This document shows, in pieces, positions 30,704-44,500 of a stretch of 59,785 bases of DNA. The translations under genes were made by a program, and so were the position numbers. The stretch is from the NCBI RefSeq assembly GCF_000003605.2, contig NW_003108579.1, forward strand, positions 783,362-843,146, given 5' to 3'. The notes beneath the pieces were generated by a model. The model searched no databases and was not told where the DNA came from. It was given only the letters and a program-made list of their open reading frames with translations. Source of the DNA: Saccoglossus kowalevskii. Lineage: Eukaryota > Hemichordata > Enteropneusta > Harrimaniidae. Position 1 is the stretch's first letter. Every line of letters begins with the position of its first letter.

Positions 30704-33700
30704 AATCTCATTTCATAAAAGTTACATTCCCAAATCTGCTTTGTCAATACAAATTGAAAAAGGAAAAGAAAAAAAAAAACGTTTGCAATTACTATTAAGT
30801 TGCCATAGAGACAGTACATTTTGAGTATCGATGCGACGGCTTACTGTCTGAGTGCATACTTTGTAATATCTCCGTGATAACCTTATTATATTGTAATGCA
30901 TCTTCCCGGTACAATATCTTAGTCTATGCAGTCCATCTCTGTTCAATATGGTGGAATGAAATGACGAGCTTGCGAGATTCACGGGGTTTAGTGACGTATC
31001 CATCTTAAAAAGCAACGCGCTATCGCTTCTTATTTGGTATATGGAGTTTTCATGACCTAATTATTTATTACAATACGCTGTAAATAATACCCAATGATAC
31101 AAATATAACCAAAATAACTAACACATTGTGTACATAGTGCATTTGCATTTAAGCTCCCTACTCTACAAAGCATATTACCTGACACCCGTCCCGGTATTAT
31201 TGCGCCTCACTTTGTAGTGCGATATTTTAAATGGTTACTAGTATAAGTGGACCCTTTTGAACGCGTCGGTCCCTGCCACACTAAGTGGCGCGGTTTCAAA
31301 GTGGTCTCTTTTTATGTTCTACTTTTACCTTCGTTTGTGTTAACACCACGGTTGTGAGTTTTCTCATTCGAGAACACACATGTGACCACACGTATTTGTA
31401 AGCAATGATGAGTATTTGTGCGCCGTTTTTATCTTACTGCTTTGGGGGGATTACAGACAACTTGAATTTAGAGTGCAGTTGCATGTTAATATTTGTGTGT
31501 AATAATCTGTGTCTAATTTGCATCAACCCTCCCTATCCGTTACATATCATGTTGTAGAATTTAAACAAGTTTGTCGATATCTATTACCATCATTTTCAAG
31601 TTTATCAAGATACAAATTCAACGTTGCATGATCTAGTTTACTAAAACGCAAATGGCCGTCGTAGTCTCGTTTAAAATGAGAGATTGTTTTCCCTCGCAAC
31701 TAATTTTTCATTCTCTCTTGTCATCGCGTCTTTTTTTCTACTATCTATGTTACCATGGTAATTGCTACTTTATAATTGGCTCGGTAGTGGAAGAGAAAGG
31801 AACGCCTATTAAAAGGTAAACACGTGTCACGTGGCTATCCCATCTTCGACGAGATCATGGCGACCATTTTTGGCAAACTCTATAGGTCATTTATCCACAT
31901 TACTTTATCGCGGTAGGCATTGTGGCTCTACCGGTGAGGAATGTCAAGCTTCAGCGATGCAGAGACAACGAAATATATCAACCGTACAGTAGTAATATAC
32001 ATGTACCGCAATTGCATCAAAAGTAATTGGGGAGGAAGTTACGGTAATGCACGTGTGTTTATTAGCGTTCTCGTCATCCGGGAATCACTGCAAAACAGGT
32101 GAGTATTAAAAATTATACGCAAATCATTCATTGATAAGCAATGTTACTGAACGATATGTATCATATTAGGAGCAAGCGTTTGAAGTGGGTTCGGACTGAA
32201 ATGAAAAAAAAATATGCAATTTGTTTCATATCATCCAGATGCAATATATTAAATTATAAAAAAAACGTATCTTGGAACACTGCGTGAGGGTAATAGAGAA
32301 CGCAACACTGTTAGAAGTGAGGGGCAAAAACAAATTGCGTAGTAGTCTCGCTCTTAACGAGATCCCGGTAATCATTTTCGAATAAGGTCTATGAAGCACT
32401 TCGTAGTTGTTTGCACGCTTGTTAGAGATTACGATAGTCAGTATTACTTCGCGTTTTCTGTGTTGAGTCTCGTTTTCATCATACACCAACGTCGCGCGCA
32501 TTCGAGCCAGTATAATGACTCCGATGGGTTAGTAAATGAACTACGGGAATAGGGGCAGAATGCTTGAATATGTCATCAACGCGCTTATATTATCGATGGC
32601 TGCAACGAATATATGAAATCATGCTCTTTATTATCATATGTGACGGGAGACTGATTGCGCGATGCTGGTATATATATATATTGTATGCTTTCGATTTTTT
32701 ATTTTCATCTTTCCGTGGGGGACACAAAACAAAAAGAGATGTATATTCAAATTGTCGTTTCCATGGAGATCATTCTTCGGATGACTACTCATGTCTATCA
32801 AATGCATCGCTGCGAAGGTTGTTTTGTGCGTTTGAGAACATACGGGTGTGTAAGTGGAAGTCGTTGTATAAGCCTAATTTCACAGCAGATTTACTTAACT
32901 GATTAAATCTATATCGGGAAACTAAGGATAAAGTAACAATGTAAGCAATGTTGACAATGATGTTTCCCCCAATGTCATAGCGCAATAACATTACCCGTCA
33001 GCTTCCTCTTCTACGTATGCAGTTACATCGATAGCTCGTATCAACAAACTGTGCCATTACACCATATTTTTCATACACTTTTATATATATTTAAATTCAG
33101 TTTGCCTGGTGCGTCTTATGTTTCCCTCCACCCATTGTGTACAGTTTTATTGATGCAATATCATTTTAAACAAGAATGATTCATATTTATATTGCACCGA
33201 GTTTAGGAAAATATCACGTGGTGTGGTTAGGAAGCACATGGCTGTATAACATCGATGTGGCGATGAAACTGCAACCGCGGTGTGCGTTCCGCGTGTGTCA
33301 CTTCGAAAGTTTTTTTTTTTCTGTGTTCAAGAACATACAATGGTAAATGCAGACTTTGATTGGAAATTAGCCAACCTCAGCGTGCTATGACGTTTACCGC
33401 ACTATCATGTAAGAATCACGACATCCGGGTCTTTCCAATTAGAGGAATGTGTTTCGCAACTCTATTGCGTTGCTTGGTTACGCAGTAGGTGCGTGAAATT
33501 ACGCTTTGCCAATGATACAATGAAGTTGTCAAAAACAACAATTCATATTCATTTTGTGAATAACTAACGACTATATCACACAGAATTTCCTACACTGAAA
33601 CGAGTGTATGTATCGCCATTAATGCGTGTGACATTTACGTGACTCTCGTTGACCACTTTATTTGATAGTTGTTACGAGACCCTTGACTCACGAGATTTAT

Positions 33701-34395
33701 TTTGTGATGAGATTGGGGGGTTATTTCACATTTATTGTGTATCCATATTTCGTGTAAAAACTATATTTCATGCGCGCCGCATGCGCCTCATCGTGATACC
33801 AACATCAAACACGCGTCGAGACGACCATCGTCACAAGAACCGTTAAAAGCTTCATTGATAATACAACAGTTTAAGACGGGCGCACAAAAAGAGGGTACTC
33901 CAACAATAATTAAATTAATTTACAACATAGATTACAGCATGTGAATAAAAAACATACGCAATTCCCCGCAATCACAGTTTCACCAGAACGATCGGGCAGA
34001 GCAAGCCGACCTGACAGTAGCCTACATAGTGAACACAAACAAAGACATCTAGAGCACCTAAATATTACTCGCTTTCAAAATAATTCGTGTTTATTAATCA
34101 ACGCACTTGTCTCTTATCGATGCTACACCTTTACATATCTCTATATCGCCCTGGAGTTAATTGTGTTATCAAAATAATTCTATTTTCCGTCGTTCTAATG
34201 TATGCATAATAACAATTCATTGTCTCACCGCGTATTAAAATAGCAATATTATAATAATCTAATATCAAATAAAGAATACGATGAATGTCAATTAGCACGG
34301 CGGTTTTCTTCGAGGTTTGTATGCTAATATTATTGACGATATCACACATGTATATTTTTTTATAAATTCGTGCATACCAAAGTACGTGTTTTGCA

Positions 34396-34590
34396 TACTG
34401 TAAAAGGTGTTAATTATTCACTGGGTTTTAATTTTGCTGATTTCGCTGACTGGACAATGTGTTAAATTAAAACCCAGTGAATATGTACAATTTAGCATAG
34501 AACACATTAAATGATAAAACCGTGAATTTAAAACCCACCGAATATGCCTGAAATTCTAAATCAGTGACATTTAAACACAGTAAAAATTAA
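34396..34590. repeat. Inverted-repeat (MITE-like) element
   Basis: It begins TACTGTAAAAGG, like the element at 1252. TATTCACTGGGTTTTAATTT at 34415-34434 is exactly inverted at 34464-34483, with TTTGCTGATTTCGCTG in the loop. A further AAACCCACCGAATATG and a terminal CACAGTAAAA near 34577-34586 suggest the other end. Confidence 0.55.
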
Positions 34591-36248
34591 TAATTTTATA
34601 GTATTTTAATGCATATTCGAATATTTGAGTCATGTTACTTTGCAGAAAATATGTTAAACTTTTCACTCCCATTTCCAAACTGCATTCGCATTCAATCAAT
34701 AATATAGAACAGTGGAGGATTCCGGGTTTTGTGTTCATTTCATATAATGAAGTCGCAATATGTGATGACAAATGCACACTTGTTTGATGCCTTATTATCG
34801 AGACTACATTTAATGTTTTCTCTTTTTGTGTAGCTTATTCGCAGCCGGTGTAATATGAAATGCAATAACTTCAACGACAGGTTGCTTTTGAACTTGTCCC
34901 GCAATACATCGTCGAGCAATTCAGTGTTGAATTCAGAGCTAATTTTATCCGGCTATCATTGCATTTAATTTCCGCTGCTACTAACAAACCCTCGCCACGA
35001 AACCGATGTGACGCACATCTGAGGTTTACAAGTTGTCTCCGAGAGCCATGACAACGAGAAATGCAGATTTCAATTTTCGGGAATAATCGTGTTGTACTAT
35101 AATAAATGACATTGACATAGCAGCGTCAAAGGTGAAGTAGACAGAGGCAAGGGGGTTTTGACACAGCAATCACATTTACCGTACGCCTCATTGCTAAATT
35201 GTTGCAATCCAGACAGCATACGTGACAGGGATGTCGATAACGTGATTTGATTCGGGGAATTCAAGCAGAAAATCTGTACCCCGAATGTAATTGAATAAGG
35301 CCTTTGCGAGACACCAGACACATACCAGGGCATTCTCCCCGGAATTGCAATTCTATACCGATAAGGGTTCTTTTGTTTAATTTCAAACGTAGTCATATTG
35401 ATGGAGTAGAAACTGCTATCTAGCCGTCACGGGATTAGTGTGCCATCAGCATTTGGTGGTTGACATGGTTACGATGATTGGTGATTTGAATTTAATAGGT
35501 GGCAGAGAGGAATTAATTGCGCGGGTCGGGTTAACGATATGTCGAGGCATGCAGACCTGGTCTCTTTTTGACAAGTGGTCTAGATAATTCATGCACCTTC
35601 TTTTTCAGAATTATCTAAAGCGTTCGGTTGTCATCAAAAAGGTACATCAGACGAGACGATTTATTAATAGGTGTGGTTCTACAAAAATAGAAAAAATAAA
35701 TTACGCGATTAATTTATGTTAGTTTGTATGCGGAGTTGTCCGTGTCAATGTAGATTTTCTTTAAAAACCAAGAATGTGAAATTAAATATTAAACTTGAAT
35801 TTGATCGCGTAGTTGCTTCCGCCAACCTGATGGCTCAGCTTTCTTAATTAGTTTTGATAATGCCTGTTTTAGGTTTTTAGTGACGTCATTCATTATTGAC
35901 CACCTTAAAAAGCAGAGGAATAGCTTGATTGTATCTTCTCCACCGATTCATACCCTATAACATTAAGCTGACTTGTTTATTTTAATTATGCACGTTTAAC
36001 TAATCAGAATAAATCTCTTGTTGGTCTACATGAAGTATGTAAATGACACCATTATATCAGTTATCGATTTTCTACGAATTAAACCAGTTGAGATAGTAAT
36101 AAATACACTCTCCAATTTTGTGATCGTCCACATTGTTAACTATATCAAAACGTTTTAAACATATTGATTTTTCCGTACACACGCTTTTGTGGGATGTGTC
36201 TAATAACGGATGAACGTATTTTGAATAGAATACATGGTTAGCATTGTA

Positions 36249-36370
36249 TATTGCGCAAGTGGCGCCTGTATGTTAATTCTGGCGTCTGTATGCGATATAT
36301 TGCGGCTGCAAGCGGGATAAGGCGCGTGTACAACAGCTGTTGTGGCTGTAAGCGTCTATGTGCGAGCACC
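36249..36370. repeat. Degenerate tandem array of about 21 bp
   Basis: At least five consecutive diverged units: TGGCGCCTGTATG..., TGGCGTCTGTATG..., TGCGGCTGCAAGCG..., GGCGCGTGTACAAC..., TGTGGCTGTAAGCG.... The array is far richer in G and C than its flanks. Confidence 0.55.
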
Positions 36371-37489
36371 CAATGTGAAACATACATCACATGAAATAAA
36401 GCACATACCTTTTGGATATCTACACATAGCGAATTGACTGACTATGTGTAACTAATCCCTTAGCTTATTAAACGTATGTTAAACGATTGACATGTGATGA
36501 TTATTCATGTATATTTCTATATGTATATGTATCTATATTTATCTGGAACGTTTAGGGGTTAAAATGTGAAATGCACGGTGACGGTAAATGTTATTGCCCA
36601 TGATGATGCATGATGGTGTTTCACGCAGACCTGTCCATTGAGAAACGGGTAGTATTCGCCATTTTACGAGCATAATTGTTTTACTTTCGATTGTGTAGTA
36701 TGTGGTTCGTGATGTCAACTACGTTGATCCCTAACTAATACTCTATCATGTTTCATAGCAACTTTCGTACAGTTCTAGACAACCAATTAAGACTTATTGA
36801 TCACGGTGAGTGTAGTACATTGACGTAACTAACTCGATCTTAAATTCCACTAGTCTAAATGCATGTACTTAATTAAATAATGTGTCACCACCTGCTTTAA
36901 CTAAATCTTTTCCAATATGTACGTTCATCTATCCGACCATACAATTGCAACTGTTATTGATAGCGAAGGATTAAAACTGTTGAGTCGAACAACAGTGGAC
37001 GCCCACGACTTGTTCGGCGAGATGCAATTATGAAGGCAGACTACGGATCACGTGCCCATTTTTTTGCCCTGTTAATATTTGTCAGTTTCGATATATACAA
37101 GGGTTAAATAACGCAAAAGCAATTACCGTCGCGATCACGTGATTCGCGAAGTGTCTTACGCAAAGAAATAGTGTGAAAGGATGGTGGGAATTCAGTTAAT
37201 TGTTGGAAACATGAGAAGTTTCAATTCAATTTTCCCAGTTTGTATATAAGAGTCACGATGAAAAAAAAATGCTGAAGGGAATTTAACGAACAAAAAACGA
37301 GGGAGTAGTGTAGATAATTTATGAAATGTAATTCTAATCTACGAAAATATATCCACAGGGAAGTACAGTGCCTTCAAAATCTTTATCGTTTTAATATTAG
37401 AAGAGTCTCGTCGGACACTTGAATTAATAGTTTTCGTACAATAAAAACAAATAAATAAAACTTGTTTTCCACAAATATTGAACCTAGAC

Positions 37490-37690
37490 GATTGTCCATT
37501 TAAAGCGGGGCGGTCGTCAGTTGCGCACGCGCGGGCATTGAGTGTCAAGCGACGATAACAACACACGCTAAAAAGCAAAGACTAATGGATAGACGCTTGT
37601 TTGTGAACAATGACACGATATGGCCACCTGACGCATGCGCAGGTGACGACTCCCCCGCTTTAATCTTTACTCCTCTTGCGTGATCAATAA
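37490..37690. promoter_or_regulatory. CpG-rich block with NRF1-like and paired E-box sites
   Basis: TGCGCACGCGCG at about 37521 fits the NRF1 consensus YGCGCAYGCGCR. At 37625-37645 CACCTG and CAGGTG flank ACGCATGCG, an almost perfect palindrome. No gene start is recognised beside it, so a promoter or enhancer role is only suggested. Confidence 0.3.
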
Positions 37691-38370
37691 CCTCGCTACT
37701 CCAATTGCTCAGCTAGATTACTGACGTAATGCATGTTTACACATTTGCAATCGTGTTGCAGGGGAATGTAGTCAAATTAATTGTCACACGGTCTTAGCTA
37801 AATCTCTATTTTACGTGATACACACCCAAAATGACGTCATTCCTTTATAGCACTTAGTGTTGAGTTGATCTGTTCGCAGCATCGTTGTCCATTCGTACCT
37901 TGTCAAGCGATTTCTAGTTTTCAGTTTGATGTGCAATCACATAATTGGAACAGACTCCATCCCGTCCCATATGAGGTATATGTCTTATCATAATCAGCTA
38001 TCGATATCACTTTACGCAAGCAATTAACGCAACTGGGACAGTAATAAACATGCTGTCTAGCAATTTAGTCTTTGACCTATTAACTCATTTTACGTTTACG
38101 TACTACGTTGCTATCCATACTTAGTTCTTCAATTGTAAGTATAAGTGCTGGTGAATTAAAATTAGCTATTCGTGACTAAGCTGATGAGTAAACAGCATGT
38201 ACGTTATTTCAGAATGTTTTGATACATGAATGAATTAACTAGCTTATTTGTTTTGTATGAGTCATTTACATCTCTGATGTTATTCTGCCGCAAACATTTG
38301 TCGCTACTTTCGATTTGATGACGTCGCAATTTCACGTAATCAAACAATGTATTTTACACGCATTTTTCAC

Positions 38371-38568
38371 GTCGCTATAAGTCCCATATCGAACAGGACG
38401 ACGACGACCACCGCCCTTCAAAAAATTAGGTGGTGATGAAACCAACCCTCGTTTTTTACTACTGGGGGTTGGAGATCTGAATTCCACTGATTCGCCCTTG
38501 TGATATGAAATAACAAGACGTTTAGAAGTAGTGTTTGGTTTTATGGAACTTGTGTCATCGGCCCACAT
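38371..38568 (-). CDS. Isolated exon-like open segment, basic, peptide-precursor-like
   Basis: On the minus strand the acceptor TTTACAG precedes 66 open codons to a GTGAAA donor-like site. Text includes MWADDTSSIKPNTTSKRLVI, then RSPTPSSKKR, GLVSSPPNFLKGG, GRRR and PVRYGTYSD. A K-K-R site, a short peptide, Gly and then R-R-R is the arrangement of an amidated neuropeptide flanked by processing sites. No signal peptide exon is seen upstream within reach, and no family is recognised. It may equally be a chance open frame. Confidence 0.25.
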
Positions 38569-41500
38569 CTGTAAATGAGCTGTCAAATCCATCCATCAAC
38601 TTGTTTTTGACTCATCCTCAGCGTCTTGCCAGTAAACACCACACATGGCACTAGTCGTTCTTCAGAATGCATATGTAATAATGGTGTGAAGTCTATCGAA
38701 TTACCTACGTATACACACTCAACTTGTCTAACAGAACAACTTTGTCACACAAGTTATCTTCAGCGCAAGATGTTGGATTCATGCTATTTCATTGAAAGTT
38801 TTGAAATAATAAAGGTTATTGGACTCTCCATGTGCGTTGCATGTGAACATACACGTCTTTGAAATATGTCTTTTTTGCGCATCAATCATCCGATGCGTAC
38901 AACTACCCCCGATTGGTAACGCTTTAAAAACTTTTGCTGATGATCACACGAAACCGTCGTCCAGTCAGAGAAAGCCGGTTACTGAAGTCGCCATTTATGC
39001 ACATACGTTCTCATTGGTTCACGTCATGTCTCGTATCTACGTCATACCATACTCAGCCTCGTCGAATCAAGTATACGAGCACGCTGACTCACTAGGTGTA
39101 ATATGTATATTTTTATAATGGCGCCTCGCACTGTGCACTATATAAATTAAAATGCAGTTGCCTATAGTCACGTGATATGTAAATACGTAAGCCAAATGCC
39201 ACTGTCCAGTTGTTTAAAAACTGAAACCTGTATTCATCATCGAATTGTTTTTGGACAGACGGCTGTTCAGTACGCTCGATTGGAGTTCTGTTTCACGTGA
39301 TTTAGTTGTTTTGTTTTCCGGCATGTAGCATGTTTTCTGAGGTATGCCCTTAACATTTATGGAATCACGAGCCCAAATAATTCTGACGTCATTTGTTTGT
39401 ATACGATTATGTAACAGGCAACACGTGCATTATAAATCCATAGAAGAGGTTTTCTCTCAGACAATGTAGTAACAATCACAATCATATACAGTCACGTTGT
39501 TTTCATTTACGGGTCACATTTTGAGATACGGGTCATTTAACGACAAATGAGAGATAAGGTTACAAAACACTTTTCGATAACCTTGATGCTGTTTATTGAA
39601 AAAAACGTCTGTCTGATTACAGTTGTGACGACGGTAGTATGCCTTGAAACTGTGGCAACAATAAACATACAAAATAATCATACGAATAAGCATTTTATGA
39701 CATCCTTCTACAAAATTATGATATTAAAATAGAAATTTATGTTGCCGCCAGCAAAATTCTAATTAATTACACTATACAATAGAATGCGCTTAGTGGGTAT
39801 GTTAAATGGTTTACTGTCTAGTCGTTATATTTACCGCCTGTTGATAATATACAAATTCGATTTTGTTTAATATTATTTTGTTAATGTTCGAAGAGGAAAA
39901 AATCTGCACACTTTGATATATTGTTAATAATGTGTTATATTACCTAATATTCGTATTTATATACGTTTTAGTACTACAGATTAGTATCGGCTGGACTTAT
40001 TGGAAGAAAGCCCCAGCTTGTGTCCTTGTTTCATAAGAGTTATTATCGTTCGTTATAAAGTACTCTTATATGTTTTTATATTTTAAATTTAAGATGTGAT
40101 TGTTGATTTTAATATTTATTTGTTTATGCTCAAAGAAGAACAAACTGGACATTTTATATATTGTTAACAATATGTGATTTTACAACGTAATCATTTACGT
40201 TTTATCACCATGGATTTGTCTCGTCTGGTATTACTGGAGGGGGTGTCACAGCTTGTGCCCCATTTTAGTTATCTTCTTGAATCCCTGAAACATGAAACAC
40301 ATGAAACTATTTTTTTTTTATTTAACTAATAAAATGCGATTTATTGCTGAAACATGTCGCACTTTAAAATTTCTGTTAAGTCCTACAGATAAGAAATATT
40401 TACAGACAAATGTGTTTCCCAGAGCGCACATCTATTTACTCATATGTGTTTTGACGTGAAGTTTTGATACTAAGTACGTGTTATAATATATTGTGGTGGG
40501 TGTGGATTGTTATTTAGAATGTAGCTCCATTTCAAATTTTGCAGCCGTTGGACTTACCCTTATATTCACAATTGCGACCCGACATCCAAAAATCCCCATA
40601 TTACAATCATGTTATTTTATAATTTAAACCACAAAACCAGTAGTCCGCTGTAAAATGTATTTCAGATACACACATCGTCCATTTCAAAATATAACGTCTC
40701 AAAATATCAAAACGACGTATGGTACATTACACACATCCGATCGTAAAACAATCCGTCGTCTTTTGATGCTGTCAGAACGGTAGGAACATATTGTGCATAT
40801 TGTGAGCATAACAAACAACCTAAATACATAAAACTTCATGTCGAAGATGATCGGTGAAATGGTCTTCTATTTTAATGATTTTATTATCATTACTAATGGT
40901 ATTTTACGCATATTGCCCGTGGCATTAGACGGAATATATTTATAGCTAGATCGTATATCATGTCCTTTAAGAACTATACGATGTTCAGGTGGAGGAAACA
41001 AAACAAAAAAACGTTTCTTCTGAGTGTATAAGCGTATAACTGCTAGATAATCACAATGAACGATGATTCCAGGTAATGGGAAACTGAGTAATCATTTGTC
41101 TGTACTTTTAAAAGCAAAGGTATATTTGTATCTGAAATGTATCTTTCTGCGATCTAGTTTTCAATTGTGCACGACCGCAGATCTCGTTTAATATGCCGAT
41201 TAACCAAGTATTCTGGTCTTTTAACGAACTAATTCTGCCTCTACAGCATAACCTATATCGCTATAAGATGGAAATCGTCATATAAAGCCGCTTTCGAGAA
41301 TCGAAATTACCCGGTTTACTGAGTAATAGCCTAAATTGGCGGGGTGTCCCCATTGCGATCTGAAAACGACATGATACAATTTTTAACTTCCTTGTTACCG
41401 AATATTTCGTTATGTAATATTATTATTATACTTTATTGCAGAAAAATGGGTTATATAGAAAATAAAAAATACTGATTTAAAAAAGACGTGAAAAGAATTA

Positions 41501-44500
41501 TGATACGATGGTCAACAAGACATCGCATTATTTATTATAATCAGTTTGTAGAGTTGCTTTATATAGAATATTTCAAATGTTTGACATCACCTTCTTTCTT
41601 CAGGGGACTCGGCGTAAAGTTTTATTAATTGTTCATGGACAGCTTTGATGTGGTTATACATCAAGAACTGTGCTTATACGCTTTTGGAATGATTTTTTCT
41701 GATCAGTCAATGTCAGATTTTCGTCAGTTTGCAGTTCATTGCTCAGAATCTAATCAACAGAAATGCTGAAACTGACTCTCGTATACCTGTTAATCCTTTT
41801 ACGTAGAACAAAACTTATACACACCATGCGAAGGATATAATCCCTCCGGCGAGGATTAAATATAAAATGTTATTCCGTACGATTGTTATGTTAATATTGT
41901 GATTTGGAGCCGATTATCTTGATTTGAAAAGGTGAAACGGTAATGACATACTAGTATGCATCGCGAAAACTTAATATTGTTGACACGACAAACGGCGAAG
42001 CCAAAATGAATCCGTGCTTGTAGAGAGGCTTTATTGAAGTGTTTATCTCCGCGTTTATGTGCCAATAATTGGCTTTGAGTTTAGATCAGACGTGCGTTAA
42101 CACGTGAAGCACTGGTTTATTAAAAGTAAATCGCTCGTGAAATTCACAAGACACGTCAACAAATGTCACGTTAAAGTTCCCAACAATGAGACAAGGTGAG
42201 TGACGCACTGAAGTAGCGCGGCATTTATTTTCCGGTACCATCTCCGGCTTTGCATTGTCAAAGAAAGTCGCGCCAAGACGTTTTCTAACACGTATTCGCA
42301 ATGACGCAACATCACACAAAGCAGAAATTGTAACTATATATGAGTACTTATATATTAAGTTACAACATTAGTGCTTCATTCCGTTACGTGACGGTCCTTA
42401 AAAAAACGTCGTATAACTTGTGACGTCGCTGATAGACATTTATACAAGCAACACACAAAGGAAGGATCATATGCTAATATAGTATTATATTATTTATTAT
42501 TTATTAATGTTTCTGTCAGTATTTTTACACTGACTGGGGTTCCGATTTATCTGAAGTTCAAAGCACTCATGTAGTACTGAACTCATGCTTCTTTCAGGAA
42601 TCGAAATCGGAATATTACTGAAGATTGACTGGATTGATCGCCCGACTTTACCCAGGATGCAAATCACACCATGCCAGTTCTGTGGTATATGGTCGTGTAA
42701 TAATTTTCAATATCGCCGTGGTATATATGATGATATCAGTAATCTGATTGATCATTCATGGGATTCAAATGTCTGGCATCCTCGACAAACAATCACCAAC
42801 AGGCATAACAAATACACTAGTTTGTTTTGATGAACAATTTCTTTTATAGTATAATTATAACATATCTGAATATTTCGAGTTATTTTAGATATCTGATAAA
42901 TCGCGTTTTAGTTATAACGTCATAAAGACCACGTAAATTCCTACTCAACATTCTGCAAGATGAATGTACACAAATCGCGCAAGCGTCACCCAACTATTTG
43001 ATATGTTGTAAATGCTTGTATGAAATCCACCTCACAATGCAGAAACATATTCAACAGTCGCAAGCGAGTTAACATTGGCAGAACGCTGAAAAGTCATGGA
43101 TATGCGCACACATCATGATTTGGAACTTCTGTTGTAGATTGAAAATGACTTAATATCTGAGATAGGCAGGATTAGTGACTTTACAAATTTAGTAAACTCC
43201 TGTAGTAATGTCACATTCTGATGAGATAAACATGCCAGTGTCGTTATATTTCAGTTCTTTACCATAGCTATAGAAATGCAAATGTTGATCAAACATACTA
43301 TGACAAATTTCAAATAAGATACACTATACGAAATCTCTCAACAATACTCTCTACAGCGAAATTACATGCCTGGGACACGTATGTGAAAAGCAGTGATGGG
43401 TGAAATCAAACGACAAAACATAGACACCGGAGAAGTCAACCAGCAAATAACAGTGTAAAGAAAAGGGGCACTTCACATATATTGGAACATATAACGAGAA
43501 AGTAGTCTTTATTGGAAATTCGCACATGATATTACTGTGGTCGTATCTGCCGCTGATGCGCTATCCACTGTCTCATTAGAAAGAAATCAACGTTTTGTAG
43601 AAGACTGAAAGTCGCTCACACTTTCGCCGTGATAGCTGTGAGTAGACATATTCTAATCAATACACGGTATATCAAACCCGTATACTGACACGAAACACCA
43701 AATTGGTGACAGCGTAATATACGCGTCAGTAAATTGCACACCTAAAAAATATACAACTGGGATGAAAGTGTGACTTCCACGAGCCGAGAGTCTGAGAAAT
43801 AATTTGCAGTAAGACAAATCATCGACCTGCCTTTCACTTACGGTTCAGTTCACAAACTGTTATTAGTAGTAATAACTATTTTAATCCAACACGATATAGT
43901 GCTGCAATCTCTGGGGAAACTTGCAGGAATGTGGAGTTGACGACTGTGTCTTGCGTAGTTGGCACTATTGCGGTGACGATATTCATAATAAATGACATTT
44001 AATTATATCAGTCCCTGTTCGACATGTACCTATGTCAATGCATATATTTCCTGGAAGCATTGATATATTAAGAAAACACATACATCTTGTAATGTCTTTT
44101 GCTTAAAGAGCCATGAAATGGATAATCGCGTGCACAATGCTTTGTGTTTCTACAGGTTGTACAGCCGCGTATCGCTGCAGACATATTCGCAGTGGTTTTG
44201 CAACCGTGGTAATACATTGTCTGTATAGCAATGTACAAAATAACGCTTCTGGGAATTGCCATTATTGGTATTTTATAAAGTTTCACACTTTTAACATGAA
44301 AATTATTATACCCCAGACACAATCCGACAGGTTATTTGTCAGTTATTTTGTGAAATAGATGTAAAAATTTCAGCCACATAGCGCATTTTTACGGCATGTT
44401 GAAGAAGTGAATTCCTTTCTTTGACATTCTTGTTGACACTGCCACAAACAATATTAACAAACATGTCCATATGTATTTTCATAAATCTTAGCTACCAGAA

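Larger units (their letters stand above)
24666..38370. other. Long gene-poor region with scattered repeats
   Basis: No exon with both a plausible splice context and protein-like composition was recognised. Contents are AT-rich sequence, a GACCTTGACCTTT-type motif cluster near 25980-26110, a second copy of a dispersed repeat (27974-28094), TA/TG-rich sequence at 28160-28217, a 15-bp triplet repeat (30659-30703), an inverted-repeat element (34396-34590), an imperfect hairpin (35564-35641), a degenerate tandem array (36249-36370) and CpG-rich spots near 33.3, 33.8 and 37.5 kb. If the distal signal-peptide exon is genuine, all of this is one receptor intron. Confidence 0.5.

Noticed and set aside
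42086-42319. 77-codon minus-strand frame with protein-like composition
   Set aside because: No splice sites, partner exons or family similarity could be seen.
44113-44358. Plus-strand frame starting MKWIIACTMLCVSTGC, signal-peptide-like
   Set aside because: Nothing recognisable follows, the opposite strand is equally open, and no flanking exons were found.
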